From NCBI GenBank assembly GCA_021804195.1, contig JAJZKJ010000004.1, forward strand, positions 1 to 17,546: a stretch of 17,546 nucleotides of DNA. The letters run 5' to 3'. The stretch is from Acidobacteriota bacterium. GTDB taxonomy: Bacteria; Planctomycetota; Phycisphaerae; WQYP01; JAJZKJ01. This document shows, piece by piece, positions 7,015 to 15,667 of this stretch. A model generated the notes under the pieces. It was not told the DNA's origin. It saw nothing but the letters and a program-made list of their open reading frames with translations, and made no database searches. The position numbers and the translations under genes are program-made. How positions within the stretch are numbered: the stretch's first letter is position 1; each line of letters begins with the position of its first letter.

Positions 7015-8263
7015 CGTGCCGCAGGGCCACGATCGGATCCAGTTGGGCGGCTTTGACGGCGGGGAACATGCCAAAAAACAGGCCGATGCCGACGGAAACG
7101 CAAAAGCCCACTACCACCGCCCACAACGGCACCGAGGAAGGCAAATTCGGCAAGGCCAGGTTGAGCAACAGGCTGATCAGCCAGCCGCCCACAATCCCAA
7201 GCAATCCGCCCAGGCCGGTGAGCGTCATGGCCTCGGAAAGAAACTGCTGGATAATGTCGGCGCGGCGGGCGCCGATGGCTTTACGGATGCCAATTTCGCG
7301 GGTGCGCTCGGTGACCGACACCAGCATGATGTTCATCACCCCCACGCCGCCAATGAGCAACCCGATGGAGGCGATGACCACGATCACCAGCGCGATTTCG
7401 CCGGTGATGTCGTGGAACTGCTTGATGATACTGTCGGCGGTGGCCATGCCGAAGCTATCGGGCGCGTTCCAGGCATCGTGGCGGGAGCGGCGGAGCGCTT
7501 CCCGGATTTGATCCATGGCCTCGGGCATCATGCCGGGACGGGCGGCGGCGGCGAAGAAATGCTCCTGGGCGCCGGGAAACAGCTTGTTGAAAGTGTAATA
7601 GGGAATATTGGCGACCAGATCCTGCTGGTCGTTGCCGCCGACCCGCTGCCGGGCATAAACGCCGAGGACCCGAAAGACCTGGCCATCAATCACAATGTGG
7701 TGTCCGATGGGGTTGGCGTGATGGGGAAAGAGCGCGTGCGCCAGCGTAACTCCAATCACCACCACCATGCGGCGATGCTGATTTTCCACCCGGGTGAAAA
7801 AGCGTCCTTTGGCCAGGGTGCGGTTGAGCACGATGGGATAGTCGGGCATGGCGCCGGTGAACTGAATCGAATCCACCTCATGTCCCTTGCGCACGGCGTT
7901 ATCCGCCGTGCCGCCATAATCATTAATATCGCGAAAGACTTCGGGGCTAATGGCCACGCAGGCCGTGCACATCTGCCGCACGACATCGATGTCGCGCTGG
8001 CTGATGGGCGGGCGCATGCGCTCGGCGCGGGTCAGGCGGCCGAGATGAATGCCGGGGGAAAACTTGTAAACAAAAATTGTATCGGTGCCGAAGCCCTTCA
8101 TCTGGTTGACGATGCTGCGATTGAGCCCGGTCAGAATGCTGCCGATCGACATCAGCGTCACGGTGCCGACAAACACCCCCAGCATGGTCAGCGCCGAGCG
8201 TAATTTATGGCTGCGCACGGTGTCGAGCGCCAGGGCCAGATTTTCTTGGATGGGCGTGGGCAT
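7010..8263 (-). CDS. MacB-type ABC exporter permease 2 (FtsX domain)
   Basis: Encodes 417 residues. The layout is that of MacB-type type VII ABC permeases without the fused ATPase. There is an N-terminal cytoplasmic helix and TM1 (HKLRSALTMLGVFVGTVTL, about residues 19-37), a large periplasmic domain to about residue 275, then three TM segments in the FtsX region. That region contains ERTREIGIRKAIGARRADI and ends FFGMFPAVKAAQLDPIVALR. Such proteins do not transport through a channel in the usual way but pass conformational change from the ATPase to the periplasm. It is the last gene of the operon, 30 bases after permease 1, and is its diverged paralogue. The mRNA before the ATG is CT-rich with no Shine-Dalgarno. 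Confidence 0.88.
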   Translation of the reverse strand: MPTPIQENLALALDTVRSHKLRSALTMLGVFVGTVTLMSIGSILTGLNRSIVNQMKGFGTDTIFVYKFSPGIHLGRLTRAERMRPPISQRDIDVVRQMCTACVAISPEVFRDINDYGGTADNAVRKGHEVDSIQFTGAMPDYPIVLNRTLAKGRFFTRVENQHRRMVVVIGVTLAHALFPHHANPIGHHIVIDGQVFRVLGVYARQRVGGNDQQDLVANIPYYTFNKLFPGAQEHFFAAAARPGMMPEAMDQIREALRRSRHDAWNAPDSFGMATADSIIKQFHDITGEIALVIVVIASIGLLIGGVGVMNIMLVSVTERTREIGIRKAIGARRADIIQQFLSEAMTLTGLGGLLGIVGGWLISLLLNLALPNLPSSVPLWAVVVGFCVSVGIGLFFGMFPAVKAAQLDPIVALRHE

Positions 8264-8293
8264 GGGAAGGAGGAGTTTGCGGGCCGCAAGGCT

Positions 8294-9526
8294 TCAGGTT
8301 TCCGAGCGCAGGGCCACGATCGGATCCAGTCTGGCCGCCTTGCCGGCCGGATAAATGCCAAAGAACAAGCCCACCGCGGTTGAGACCAGCAGGGCCATGA
8401 TTACCGCCGTCCAGGGCAGGGAAAAGGGGATCGGAGTAAACCGGCCGGCCAGCAAGGTAAACAGCCAGGCCACCAGAATGCCCAGGATTCCGCCGGCCGT
8501 GGAAAGCACCGCTGATTCCACCAGAAACTGGCGCAGAATATCAGTCCGCCGGGCGCCGATGGCTTTGCGAATGCCGACTTCATGCGTGCGCTCGGTCACC
8601 GCCGCCAGCATAATGTTCATGATCACGATGCCGCCCACCACCAGAAAAACCACGCTGACCCCCACCATGACGGCGGCGATGGCGCCGGTGATGGAATGCC
8701 ATAAATCCATTACCGCGCTGGAGCCGATCAGGCCAAAATTCGCCTTGGCGGTGTAGGCCAGATGCCGGCGCGCCCGCATCAGCAGGCGCACCTGATCCAT
8801 TGCCGGCTGCACCAGCGCGGAGGCGCCGGCCTTAAACCCTATGTTGATGGAGGCCTGTTTGCCATTCAGCTTGCGAAAAGTTGAAATCGGCATCATCACA
8901 AACTGATCAAGCGAATTGCCAAACACATTGCCCTGTTTGCTGGCCACGCCGATGACGCGGAACTGGGAGCCATTGACCAGAATGTGTCGGCCGAGCGGAT
9001 TCATGCCGGGGAAGATATGCTTCACCACATCGGGGCCGATAAAAGCGACCTGGGTGCGGCGCTGCTCGTCAAAGTGGCTGATGAAGCGCCCCTGCGCGAC
9101 ATGAAAGCTTTCCATCACCAGGTCGGAGGGGGTTACGCCGCGCACCGAAACATCATCCATTTCCTGGCCCTGGGCCTTCAGCGTGCCCGAGTTGTTTTCG
9201 ACACTGGCCGCGATGGCGATGGGAATGGTGGCGCTGTGGCGCAAATAATTGTAATCCGCCATGCGCAGCGGCGGATTGCGATGCACGGCGCGGGCAAAGC
9301 GCTGCCGGTCGGTCATGTCGTGCAGCGAAAACTGGTTCAGGCTAAACGTGTTCAGCCCCAGGCGGCCGATTTTGGTGGCCACATAGAGGTTCACGCCCTG
9401 GACCAGGGCAATGACGGCGACCAGAGTGCAGACCGAAATGATCACCCCCAGCAGGGTCAAAAAACTGCGCAGCTTGTGGGCCCGCAGGGTGTCGAGGGCG
9501 ACGCTGATGGCCTCCTTAAAATGCAT
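8294..9526 (-). CDS. MacB-type ABC exporter permease 1 (FtsX domain)
   Basis: Encodes 410 residues with the same plan as its downstream neighbour. TM1 lies at about residues 19-45 (HKLRSFLTLLGVIISVCTLV), followed by a MacB-like periplasmic domain. The C-terminal FtsX region has three TM segments, the conserved ERTHEVGIRKAIGARRTDIL loop and a terminal GIYPAGKAARLDPIVALR. The sister permease shares these signatures but differs through most of the periplasmic domain, suggesting that the two form a heterodimer with the ATPase encoded 42 bases upstream. The substrate cannot be predicted; related systems export peptides, macrolides, siderophores or lipids. ATG at 9526 is followed by coding sequence that happens to contain AAGGAGG. 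Confidence 0.88.
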   Translation of the reverse strand: MHFKEAISVALDTLRAHKLRSFLTLLGVIISVCTLVAVIALVQGVNLYVATKIGRLGLNTFSLNQFSLHDMTDRQRFARAVHRNPPLRMADYNYLRHSATIPIAIAASVENNSGTLKAQGQEMDDVSVRGVTPSDLVMESFHVAQGRFISHFDEQRRTQVAFIGPDVVKHIFPGMNPLGRHILVNGSQFRVIGVASKQGNVFGNSLDQFVMMPISTFRKLNGKQASINIGFKAGASALVQPAMDQVRLLMRARRHLAYTAKANFGLIGSSAVMDLWHSITGAIAAVMVGVSVVFLVVGGIVIMNIMLAAVTERTHEVGIRKAIGARRTDILRQFLVESAVLSTAGGILGILVAWLFTLLAGRFTPIPFSLPWTAVIMALLVSTAVGLFFGIYPAGKAARLDPIVALRSET

Positions 9527-9568
9527 AGCAGAAACGCAGAGCCAGAATTGCCGCGCAATCCAAAGCCG

Positions 9569-10324
<756 letters not shown>

Positions 10325-10338
10325 GAGGGTTCACTCTT

Positions 10339-10388
10339 CGGCCGCTCGCGGCCGCTGTCTCCATGGTAAACCGCGCGGCCGCGGTTTA
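10339..10388 (-). other. Two GC-rich hairpins between the adaptor and ATPase genes
   Basis: Hairpin 1 pairs 10367-10375 with 10380-10388 (9 bp, loop CGGC) and includes the stop codon of the adaptor gene. Hairpin 2 pairs CGGCCGC (10339-10345) with GCGGCCG (10348-10354) across 2 bases; being so tight, it may open to a larger loop or act as a DNA palindrome. No U-tract follows on the coding strand, so they do not look like a strong terminator. They could partly uncouple or stabilise the mRNA segments within the operon. The structures are seen; the role is inferred. Confidence 0.45.
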
Positions 10389-11756
10389 GCCGTTACTGGT
10401 CTGGCCGGATGAAGCCGCCGGCAGGGCCTGGATTTTAATGCGGGCGTGATTTTTGAGCGTGCGCAGCGCCGAGTATGGTCCCGTGACCACCTGCTGGCCG
10501 GACCGCACGCCGTTCAGAATCTGGATATCGTCTTCGCTGGCCACGCCGGTGTGCACGCGCACAAACACCGCCCGACCGTTTTGAATCACAAAAAGGCCCT
10601 GCACCAGCCTGGCCGGCGGCGCGGCGGTGCCGGGCGCGGCCGCCGGCGCCGGATGGCCCGCCAGTTGGGCCGGATCGCGCTCCACAATGGACTGGATGGG
10701 AACGTAAATCGCCGCCGGGGCAACGGCGGTAATGATGTGGCCGGTGCAGGACAGGCCGGTGCGAATGCCCTTGGGGGGGTGATTGAGCGTCACCACGACT
10801 TTAAAATTCTTGGCTTCCTGGCTGGCCGCGCCGCCCGAAGTGGTGGCCGCCTGGCCGGTGGATTGCAACAGCGCGGTGTCACCGACTTCGGTGACCACGC
10901 CGTGAAAATGGCGGTGGGGGAACGCGTCAATATCCACCACGGCGGGCTCGCCGTCATGCACATGCGCGATATCGGATTCATCCACCTGCAAATGCGCGGT
11001 GACGACGGAAAGGTTGGCGATTTCCATCAACTCGCTGCCGGGAGAATTCTGAATTCCCATCACCGCCGTGTCGCCCACATGCACCGGCAGATAGGTGACG
11101 ACGCCGCTGAGCGGGCTGGTGTAGATGGTCAGCCCCAGGGCATCCTGGGAAGAGCGCAAGGTTGCCCGCGCCTGGCGGATCTGGCTTTGCGCGCCGCGCA
11201 CCGTGGCCCGGCTTTGCGCCACCCGGGCGCGGTCGGCATTGACCTGCGCCACCGCCGAACGCCAGCTTTCCTCAGCGGTATCGTAATCGGAGCGGGACAC
11301 CAACTCGGCATGATAGAGCGACTGATAGCGCCGCCAGTTGGCCTGCTGCTGGCGCAGCGAAGCCTGGCTCTGGCGCAGGGTGGCGAGATTGGTGGCCAGC
11401 GCCGCCTGCTGGGCCCGCAGCTGGGCCTGCAGATTCAGCAGGTTGGCCTGCTGCGCGGCAACCGCCGCCCGCTGCTGCACGTTCCACAACTCGGCGAGTT
11501 TCTGCCCGGCCCGCACCTTTTCGCCTTCATGCACGTATAAATGCGTGATCTGGCCAATGGAATTGGCGCTGACATCGGCGTAATTTTTCGGTTTAATGGC
11601 GCCCGAGGCGGTGACCCGGGCCACCAATTTGCCTTGCTCCACCGGCGCCACCTGCACCGCGACCACGCCGCGATCGCGGCGCAGGATGGAAAAGACCAGG
11701 ACTCCGGCCAGCACCAGAACCACGGCCAGAAGGATTAAAAGTTTACGGCGCGTCAT
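10386..11756 (-). CDS. Periplasmic adaptor (HlyD/MacA-type membrane fusion protein) of the ABC exporter
   Basis: Encodes 456 residues. The N-terminal TM anchor (residues 5-24, LLILLAVVLVLAGVLVF) is followed by a barrel-sandwich/lipoyl half-motif with GAIKPKNYADVSA and YVHEGEKVRAGQ. An Ala/Gln-rich alpha-hairpin coiled coil spans about residues 95-210, then come the second lipoyl half, a beta-barrel domain with the VDESDIAHVHDGEP stretch, and the membrane-proximal domain. There is a Pro/Ala-rich insertion near AGHPAPAAAPGTAAPPA. MacA-type adaptors bind the permease and reach towards an outer-membrane exit duct. The frame stays open to an ATG at 11981, but those 75 extra codons run through a palindrome and precede the TM anchor, so I chose the ATG at 11756. 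No Shine-Dalgarno is visible; the leader is CT-rich and structured. Confidence 0.88.
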   Translation of the reverse strand: MTRRKLLILLAVVLVLAGVLVFSILRRDRGVVAVQVAPVEQGKLVARVTASGAIKPKNYADVSANSIGQITHLYVHEGEKVRAGQKLAELWNVQQRAAVAAQQANLLNLQAQLRAQQAALATNLATLRQSQASLRQQQANWRRYQSLYHAELVSRSDYDTAEESWRSAVAQVNADRARVAQSRATVRGAQSQIRQARATLRSSQDALGLTIYTSPLSGVVTYLPVHVGDTAVMGIQNSPGSELMEIANLSVVTAHLQVDESDIAHVHDGEPAVVDIDAFPHRHFHGVVTEVGDTALLQSTGQAATTSGGAASQEAKNFKVVVTLNHPPKGIRTGLSCTGHIITAVAPAAIYVPIQSIVERDPAQLAGHPAPAAAPGTAAPPARLVQGLFVIQNGRAVFVRVHTGVASEDDIQILNGVRSGQQVVTGPYSALRTLKNHARIKIQALPAASSGQTSNG

Positions 11757-11777
11757 AATAATTGTCAGGAGGAAAAC

Positions 11778-11807
11778 GCCCGCGGTGCGCAAAACCACCC
11801 CGCGGGC
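11778..11807 (-). promoter_or_regulatory. GC-rich inverted repeat in the exporter operon leader
   Basis: Perfect 8-bp arms GCCCGCGG (11778-11785) and CCGCGGGC (11800-11807) surround a 14-base loop, 21 bases upstream of the adaptor start. On the exporter mRNA the stem is followed by GTTTTCCTCC, too short a U-tract for a convincing terminator. It may be a leader hairpin that affects translation or a protein-binding site. The repeat is seen; the role is inferred. Confidence 0.4.
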
Positions 11808-11841
11808 AGTTCCCGTAAATTCCAGTACGTTCTCCGGCCCG

Positions 11842-11870
11842 GGAATGTTTCGCCGGCGGCGAAACATTCC
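11842..11870. promoter_or_regulatory. 29-base palindrome in the divergent control region
   Basis: Thirteen-base arms GGAATGTTTCGCC (11842-11854) and GGCGAAACATTCC (11858-11870) are perfectly complementary around a 3-base centre (GGC). It sits between the exporter operon (start 11756) and the GWxTD gene (start 12010). Its length, perfection and place suit an operator for a dimeric regulator controlling one or both sides. It could equally be a dispersed REP-like repeat or a very stable RNA hairpin. No second copy exists in this window, and no regulator gene adjoins it. Confidence 0.55.
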
Positions 11871-11961
11871 GCCGCCGGCGAACGCATAGATGCCGTCTTG
11901 CGGCGTTCCGAAATCCGGGTGCGCGCGCTGTTTCAGGCGCAAGCCGAAGCGGGGAATTCGC

Positions 11962-11990
11962 TTGACCCGGCGCGGCGCCAAACCTACAAT
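11962..11990 (+). promoter_or_regulatory. Sigma70-type promoter for the GWxTD gene
   Basis: TTGACC (11962-11967) and TACAAT (11985-11990) are separated by exactly 17 bases. Each hexamer matches consensus at 5 of 6 positions. It is the best promoter match I found in the window. Transcription would start near 11997, leaving a leader of only about 13-16 bases that contains AGGA (12001-12004). Confidence 0.65.
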
Positions 11991-12009
11991 TTAGGCAAGC
12001 AGGAAATCC

Positions 12010-13686
12010 ATGATGCAAGCATCGAGCGCCCGCGCGCGGCGCACTCGCGCGGTAATCAGTTGGGGGCTGCTCTGGCTCGCCGGCGCGGGGCTCGCCGCCG
12101 CCCAGCAGGCCATCAATCCCCGCCACCAGCATCGCAGTTACCGCCAGGAAGAGCGCCGCCGCAAGCGGCTGGAAAAAGAGCTCAACGGATATTATAAAAA
12201 ATGGCTGAATCAGGATGTAACTTACATTATTACCCCGGCCGAGCGCGAAGCTTTTCTCAAACTGCGCACCAACGAAGAACGGGATCAGTTCATCGAGGCC
12301 TTCTGGCAGCGCCGCAACCCCGATCCGGATTCACCCTATAACTCGTTCAAGGAGCAATATTACCGGCGGATCGCCTATGCCGACGCGCATTTCGCCAACG
12401 GCGAGCCCGGCTGGCGCACCGATCGCGGCCGCATCTGGATCATGTACGGCAAACCCAACGAAATTGATGCCCACCCCGACGGCGGTCCCTGGGTGCGGCC
12501 GCAATGGATGGGCGGCGGGACAGCGGAAACCTATCCCTGGGTGGACTGGATCTATCACTACCTGCCCCGCATCGGCACCGAGGTGAAGCTGGAGTTTGTG
12601 GATCAATGCATGTGCGGGGATTACAAGCTGACCATGGATCCCTGCGCCAAGGACGCCTTGAACGAGGTGCCCAACGGCGACCCCACGATGTACGAACAGA
12701 TGGGCCTGACCTCGCAAATGAGCCGCTTCACCCAGACCAACGGCACCACCTGCTCCGGTACGCCCGGTGGCTTTGTGCCCGAGCGCGACAGCGAATTTTC
12801 GCGGCTGGAGCAATACGCCGAAATTTTCCGCCCGCCCAAGATCAAATTTAAAGATCTGGAGTCGGTGATCAACAAAAACATCAACTACCACCTGCTGCCG
12901 TTCCAGTTCCGCGCCGATTATGTCAAGGTGACGGATGATACGGTGCTGGTGCCGTTTACCATTCAGATCGCGGACCGGGACATGACCTTCCGCGAGAAAA
13001 ATGGCGTGCAGCAGAGCCGCATCAATATCCTGGGCCGCATTTCAACCCTGACCGGACGCACGGTGCAGACCTTTGAGCATGTGGTGGACTTGAACATTCC
13101 CCAGGAACTGCTGCCGCAATATCTGCACCAGAGCGCCCGCTATTGGTACGGCGCCCTGCTCCGGCCCGGGCGCTACAAAGTGGATCTGGCGCTGAAAGAC
13201 GTGAACAGTCCCAATAAAATGGGCACCCTGCGCCGGGGCATTGTGGTGCCGCAGTTCAGCGATCACAAGCTGCAAAGCTCGACCATCATGCTGGCCGACG
13301 AAATCGAGCGGGTTCCCAGCCAGGATGTGGGCGCCGGCCAGTTCATCATCGGCAATACCAAGGTCATGCCGGTGGTCGGCGATCATTTCCGCCGCAGCCA
13401 GTCCATGGGCATTTACATGCAGCTCTACAATCTGAAGGTCAGCCAGACGACCCACAAGCCGTCCGCCACCATTGACTGGAAAATCCTCAACGCCGCCACC
13501 CACAAGCTGATTTTTTCCCATGTCGAACAGGCGCAGCAGATGAGCAACGCGGCCGAGCAGATGACCCTGGAAAAAACCCTTCCGCTGGAGGGATTCAGCC
13601 CCGGAGCCTATGAATTGCAGGTGCAGGTGACGGATAATCTGGATCATCAGACCATTTCGCCCCAGGCGACTTTTTTTGTGAAATAA
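12010..13686 (+). CDS. Secreted GWxTD-domain protein
   Basis: Encodes 558 residues. A basic N-terminus and hydrophobic stretch (about residues 14-31, ending LAAAQQ) form a likely signal peptide, so the protein is probably periplasmic or surface-exposed. The defining motif is GWRTDRGRIWIMYGKPNEID at 134-153, with the usual upstream region (ITPAEREAFLKLRTNEERDQFIEAFW). A cysteine-bearing stretch (DQCMCGDYKLTMDPC) lies near 198-212. The C-terminal half is beta-rich and may be Ig-like. The molecular function of GWxTD proteins is not known to me; the family is frequent in Acidobacteriota and some Bacteroidota. ATG codons at 12010 and 12013 are both possible; AGGA at 12001-12004 is better spaced for the second. 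A beta-barrel gene follows in the same direction. Confidence 0.85.
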   Translation: MMQASSARARRTRAVISWGLLWLAGAGLAAAQQAINPRHQHRSYRQEERRRKRLEKELNGYYKKWLNQDVTYIITPAEREAFLKLRTNEERDQFIEAFWQRRNPDPDSPYNSFKEQYYRRIAYADAHFANGEPGWRTDRGRIWIMYGKPNEIDAHPDGGPWVRPQWMGGGTAETYPWVDWIYHYLPRIGTEVKLEFVDQCMCGDYKLTMDPCAKDALNEVPNGDPTMYEQMGLTSQMSRFTQTNGTTCSGTPGGFVPERDSEFSRLEQYAEIFRPPKIKFKDLESVINKNINYHLLPFQFRADYVKVTDDTVLVPFTIQIADRDMTFREKNGVQQSRINILGRISTLTGRTVQTFEHVVDLNIPQELLPQYLHQSARYWYGALLRPGRYKVDLALKDVNSPNKMGTLRRGIVVPQFSDHKLQSSTIMLADEIERVPSQDVGAGQFIIGNTKVMPVVGDHFRRSQSMGIYMQLYNLKVSQTTHKPSATIDWKILNAATHKLIFSHVEQAQQMSNAAEQMTLEKTLPLEGFSPGAYELQVQVTDNLDHQTISPQATFFVK

Positions 13687-13789
13687 TCGCCTTAGTCCGA
13701 TAGGGACGCAGCGATCGAAGATGCCCTTAACCGCCAGACGCAACCCCGGATGCGGAAGCGGGCGCGAGAGGCAACCCGCCCCCCACGCA

Positions 13790-15502
13790 ATGCGGAATTT
13801 TTGTCTGCCCGCTTTCCGCCGGGTTCAAGTCCTGACACTGGCCATGCTGGCGACGATGGCTTGGTTTCCCCTGGCGGCGCATGCCGGATCGGCGCCGCCC
13901 ATGGCGCGGCTGCTGGGGGTGGTCACCGGAGTTCAAGGCCGTCCCTGGGGCGGGGCGAGCGTGCGCTTGCGCAGCTTATCCAGCGGCCCCGGGTGGCGCG
14001 GCGTCAGCAGTCCGAGCGGCGCTTTTTTAATTGCCGCCATCCCGCCCGGCGTCTATTTGTTACAGGCCGCGGCGCCGGGGCTTTGGGCCAGCCGGCGGAT
14101 TCGGGTGCGGGCCGGGGAACCCCTGCTTCTTCAATTACGGCTGCGCAAATTGCGGCCGGGACGGAAACCGGCGGGTGGGCTAGGACATTATAAATGGCTG
14201 CTGCGGGAAACCGCGGCCCAGCGCCCGATCTTACAGCTCCGCTCCGGCGCCCAGACCGGCGCACCGGACCGGGTGCGCCGGGTCAATGGCCAAATCAGCA
14301 TGCTGGCGGGCACCGGCGGGCAGGCATTCAGCGGATCTTCGCCGCTGGCCACCAGTTTTGATCTCAACACCATGCTGGCCGACAACCTCCTGCTGGGCTT
14401 CCGGGGAGATATGGGCATGGCGAGCGGTCTGAACCCCGGCGCCAATGCCTCCCTTGAAACCGACCTGACCCCGCAGGGCGCCTGGGATGGCATCGGCCAT
14501 CTGCAGTTCGAAATGCGCCAGATCGCCGCTCCGCTTTTTGTGGCTTCGCCGGAAATGCGCTTGTACACGCTGCAGTACGGCAATCAATGGCAGATCACGC
14601 ACCGGCTCAGCTTCGCGTATGGAGCGGCCATCAGCGCGCTGGCCGCCAGCCGGACTCTGCATCAGATCAATCCCTACGTGGGCCTGGCTTACCGGTTCCG
14701 GCATGGTCTCAAGCTGAAATATCAATATGTGGCCGCGCCACCGCCCGCGGCCTGGGATCAGAATGGCGGCCTTGAACTGGCCAATCCGGCGCCGCGGCTC
14801 AGCGTATGGCAAGGGCGGCCGGAAATGGAAAGCGCCAGCCATCAGCAGATCTCGCTGACCGCCATGCTGACTCCCACCACGGGTCTGGAAGCGGCGTGGT
14901 ATCACGACCGGTTTCTGCATGCCGTGGTCAATGGCAGCTGGCAGGGCGGCCCGCCGCAGCCGCTGCTGAGCGCGGGCGCCATTCTGCCCGACGTGTATTC
15001 GAATCTGTTCAGCGCCAATGGCGGGGCTTATGCGGGCAGCGGGGAACTGATCCAGCTCACGCAGCAGCTCGGCGGCGGCATGAAAATCACCGCCGGCCTG
15101 GCTTCCGGGCCCACGCTCGGCGTGGCGCGGCAGACCATGCGCGCCGCCGACATCAGTTCTCTGCTCAAAAATAAATCGGGCACGTCGTATTTTGTGATCT
15201 GGTCCGGCATCGTGCCCTGGTCGCATACCCGCTGGCGCTGCAGTTATGCCACCGCTCCGGCGTATGCCCTCACCCCCATTGCGCCTTATGCCGGCTTAAA
15301 CCGCCAACCCTACGCCAATATGTTTTTGCGCCAGCCGCTGCCGTCCATGATTCCCGGCTGGGGCGGGAAAATGGACATGCTGCTCGAAATGCAGAATCTG
15401 CTGGCCCAGGGTTATGTCCCCGTTGTCACTCAGGATGGACAGCTTATTTATCTGCTGCAGTCGGCACGCACGTTGCGTGGCGGGGTAAGCTTCCATTTTT
15501 AA
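13790..15502 (+). CDS. Predicted outer-membrane beta-barrel protein with carboxypeptidase-regulatory-like N-terminus
   Basis: Encodes 570 residues from the ATG at 13790. A signal peptide is clear (hydrophobic VLTLAMLATMAWFPLAAHA, cleavage likely after A32). About residues 38-115 resemble a carboxypeptidase-regulatory-like/CarboxypepD_reg fold: GVVTGVQGRPWGGASVRLRS, then SPSGAFLIAAIPPGVYLLQA. The rest has alternating, aromatic-rich strands, and the protein ends GGVSFHF with a C-terminal Phe, the usual signal for outer-membrane barrel insertion. I see no TonB box or plug domain, and the length is much shorter than acidobacterial TonB-dependent receptors, so a plug-less barrel is more likely. 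An ATG at 13721 is an alternative start giving 593 residues, but it delays the signal peptide. It is probably cotranscribed with the GWxTD gene. Confidence 0.7.
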   Translation: MRNFCLPAFRRVQVLTLAMLATMAWFPLAAHAGSAPPMARLLGVVTGVQGRPWGGASVRLRSLSSGPGWRGVSSPSGAFLIAAIPPGVYLLQAAAPGLWASRRIRVRAGEPLLLQLRLRKLRPGRKPAGGLGHYKWLLRETAAQRPILQLRSGAQTGAPDRVRRVNGQISMLAGTGGQAFSGSSPLATSFDLNTMLADNLLLGFRGDMGMASGLNPGANASLETDLTPQGAWDGIGHLQFEMRQIAAPLFVASPEMRLYTLQYGNQWQITHRLSFAYGAAISALAASRTLHQINPYVGLAYRFRHGLKLKYQYVAAPPPAAWDQNGGLELANPAPRLSVWQGRPEMESASHQQISLTAMLTPTTGLEAAWYHDRFLHAVVNGSWQGGPPQPLLSAGAILPDVYSNLFSANGGAYAGSGELIQLTQQLGGGMKITAGLASGPTLGVARQTMRAADISSLLKNKSGTSYFVIWSGIVPWSHTRWRCSYATAPAYALTPIAPYAGLNRQPYANMFLRQPLPSMIPGWGGKMDMLLEMQNLLAQGYVPVVTQDGQLIYLLQSARTLRGGVSFHF

Positions 15503-15667
15503 ATTGGTTACATTTATTGGGATTTTCAATATGGAATTGTGAATCTTCGGGAAATTATTCTCCACTGTATTTGTAAAGGGATGTTTTTAAAGGCATTATT
15601 GAATTCATCCTTCTGCCTTGGGGCTGGCAGTGGACGTGCAGGATAAAGCGAGGCGAAGTTTGCATTC
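15503..15667 (+). promoter_or_regulatory. AT-richer intergenic gap with a candidate promoter for the sensor gene
   Basis: The first 100 bases are clearly richer in A and T than the flanking genes. TTGTAA (15571-15576) and CATTAT (15594-15599) are 17 bases apart, each matching sigma70 consensus at 4 of 6 positions. Downstream, GAGG (15650-15653) and GAAG (15655-15658) precede the ATG at 15668. I see no intrinsic terminator for the upstream barrel gene. Confidence 0.35.

Noticed and set aside
6983..8203. 406-codon plus-strand open frame opposite permease 2
   Set aside because: His/Gly/Asp-rich shadow of the permease reading frame; no domain, and the minus-strand frame carries clear FtsX motifs.
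7021..8330. 23-base identical direct repeat at 7021-7043 and 8308-8330
   Set aside because: Both copies encode the conserved LDPIVALR end of paralogous permeases, so shared ancestry and constraint explain it; no mobile-element features are present.
10446..11540. 364-codon plus-strand open frame opposite the adaptor gene
   Set aside because: Antisense to a clear membrane-fusion protein; no domain or start signal.
11757..11981. N-terminal extension of the adaptor from an ATG at 11981
   Set aside because: It would be translated through the 29-base palindrome (giving an Arg4 run) and would place 75 residues before the membrane anchor; better read as the divergent control region.
13703..13710. 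GGGACGCA, a core word of cyclic di-GMP-I riboswitches, before the barrel gene
   Set aside because: The partner conserved words and paired helices of that aptamer are absent on both sides; an 8-base match is expected by chance.
14231..15226. 331-codon minus-strand open frame opposite the barrel gene
   Set aside because: Composition is that of an antisense shadow. The plus frame has a signal peptide, a beta-rich body and a terminal Phe.
15465..15479. Hairpin CACGC-ACGTT-GCGTG near the end of the barrel gene as a terminator
   Set aside because: It lies inside the coding sequence, and the short T run comes well downstream of it, so it does not fit an intrinsic terminator.
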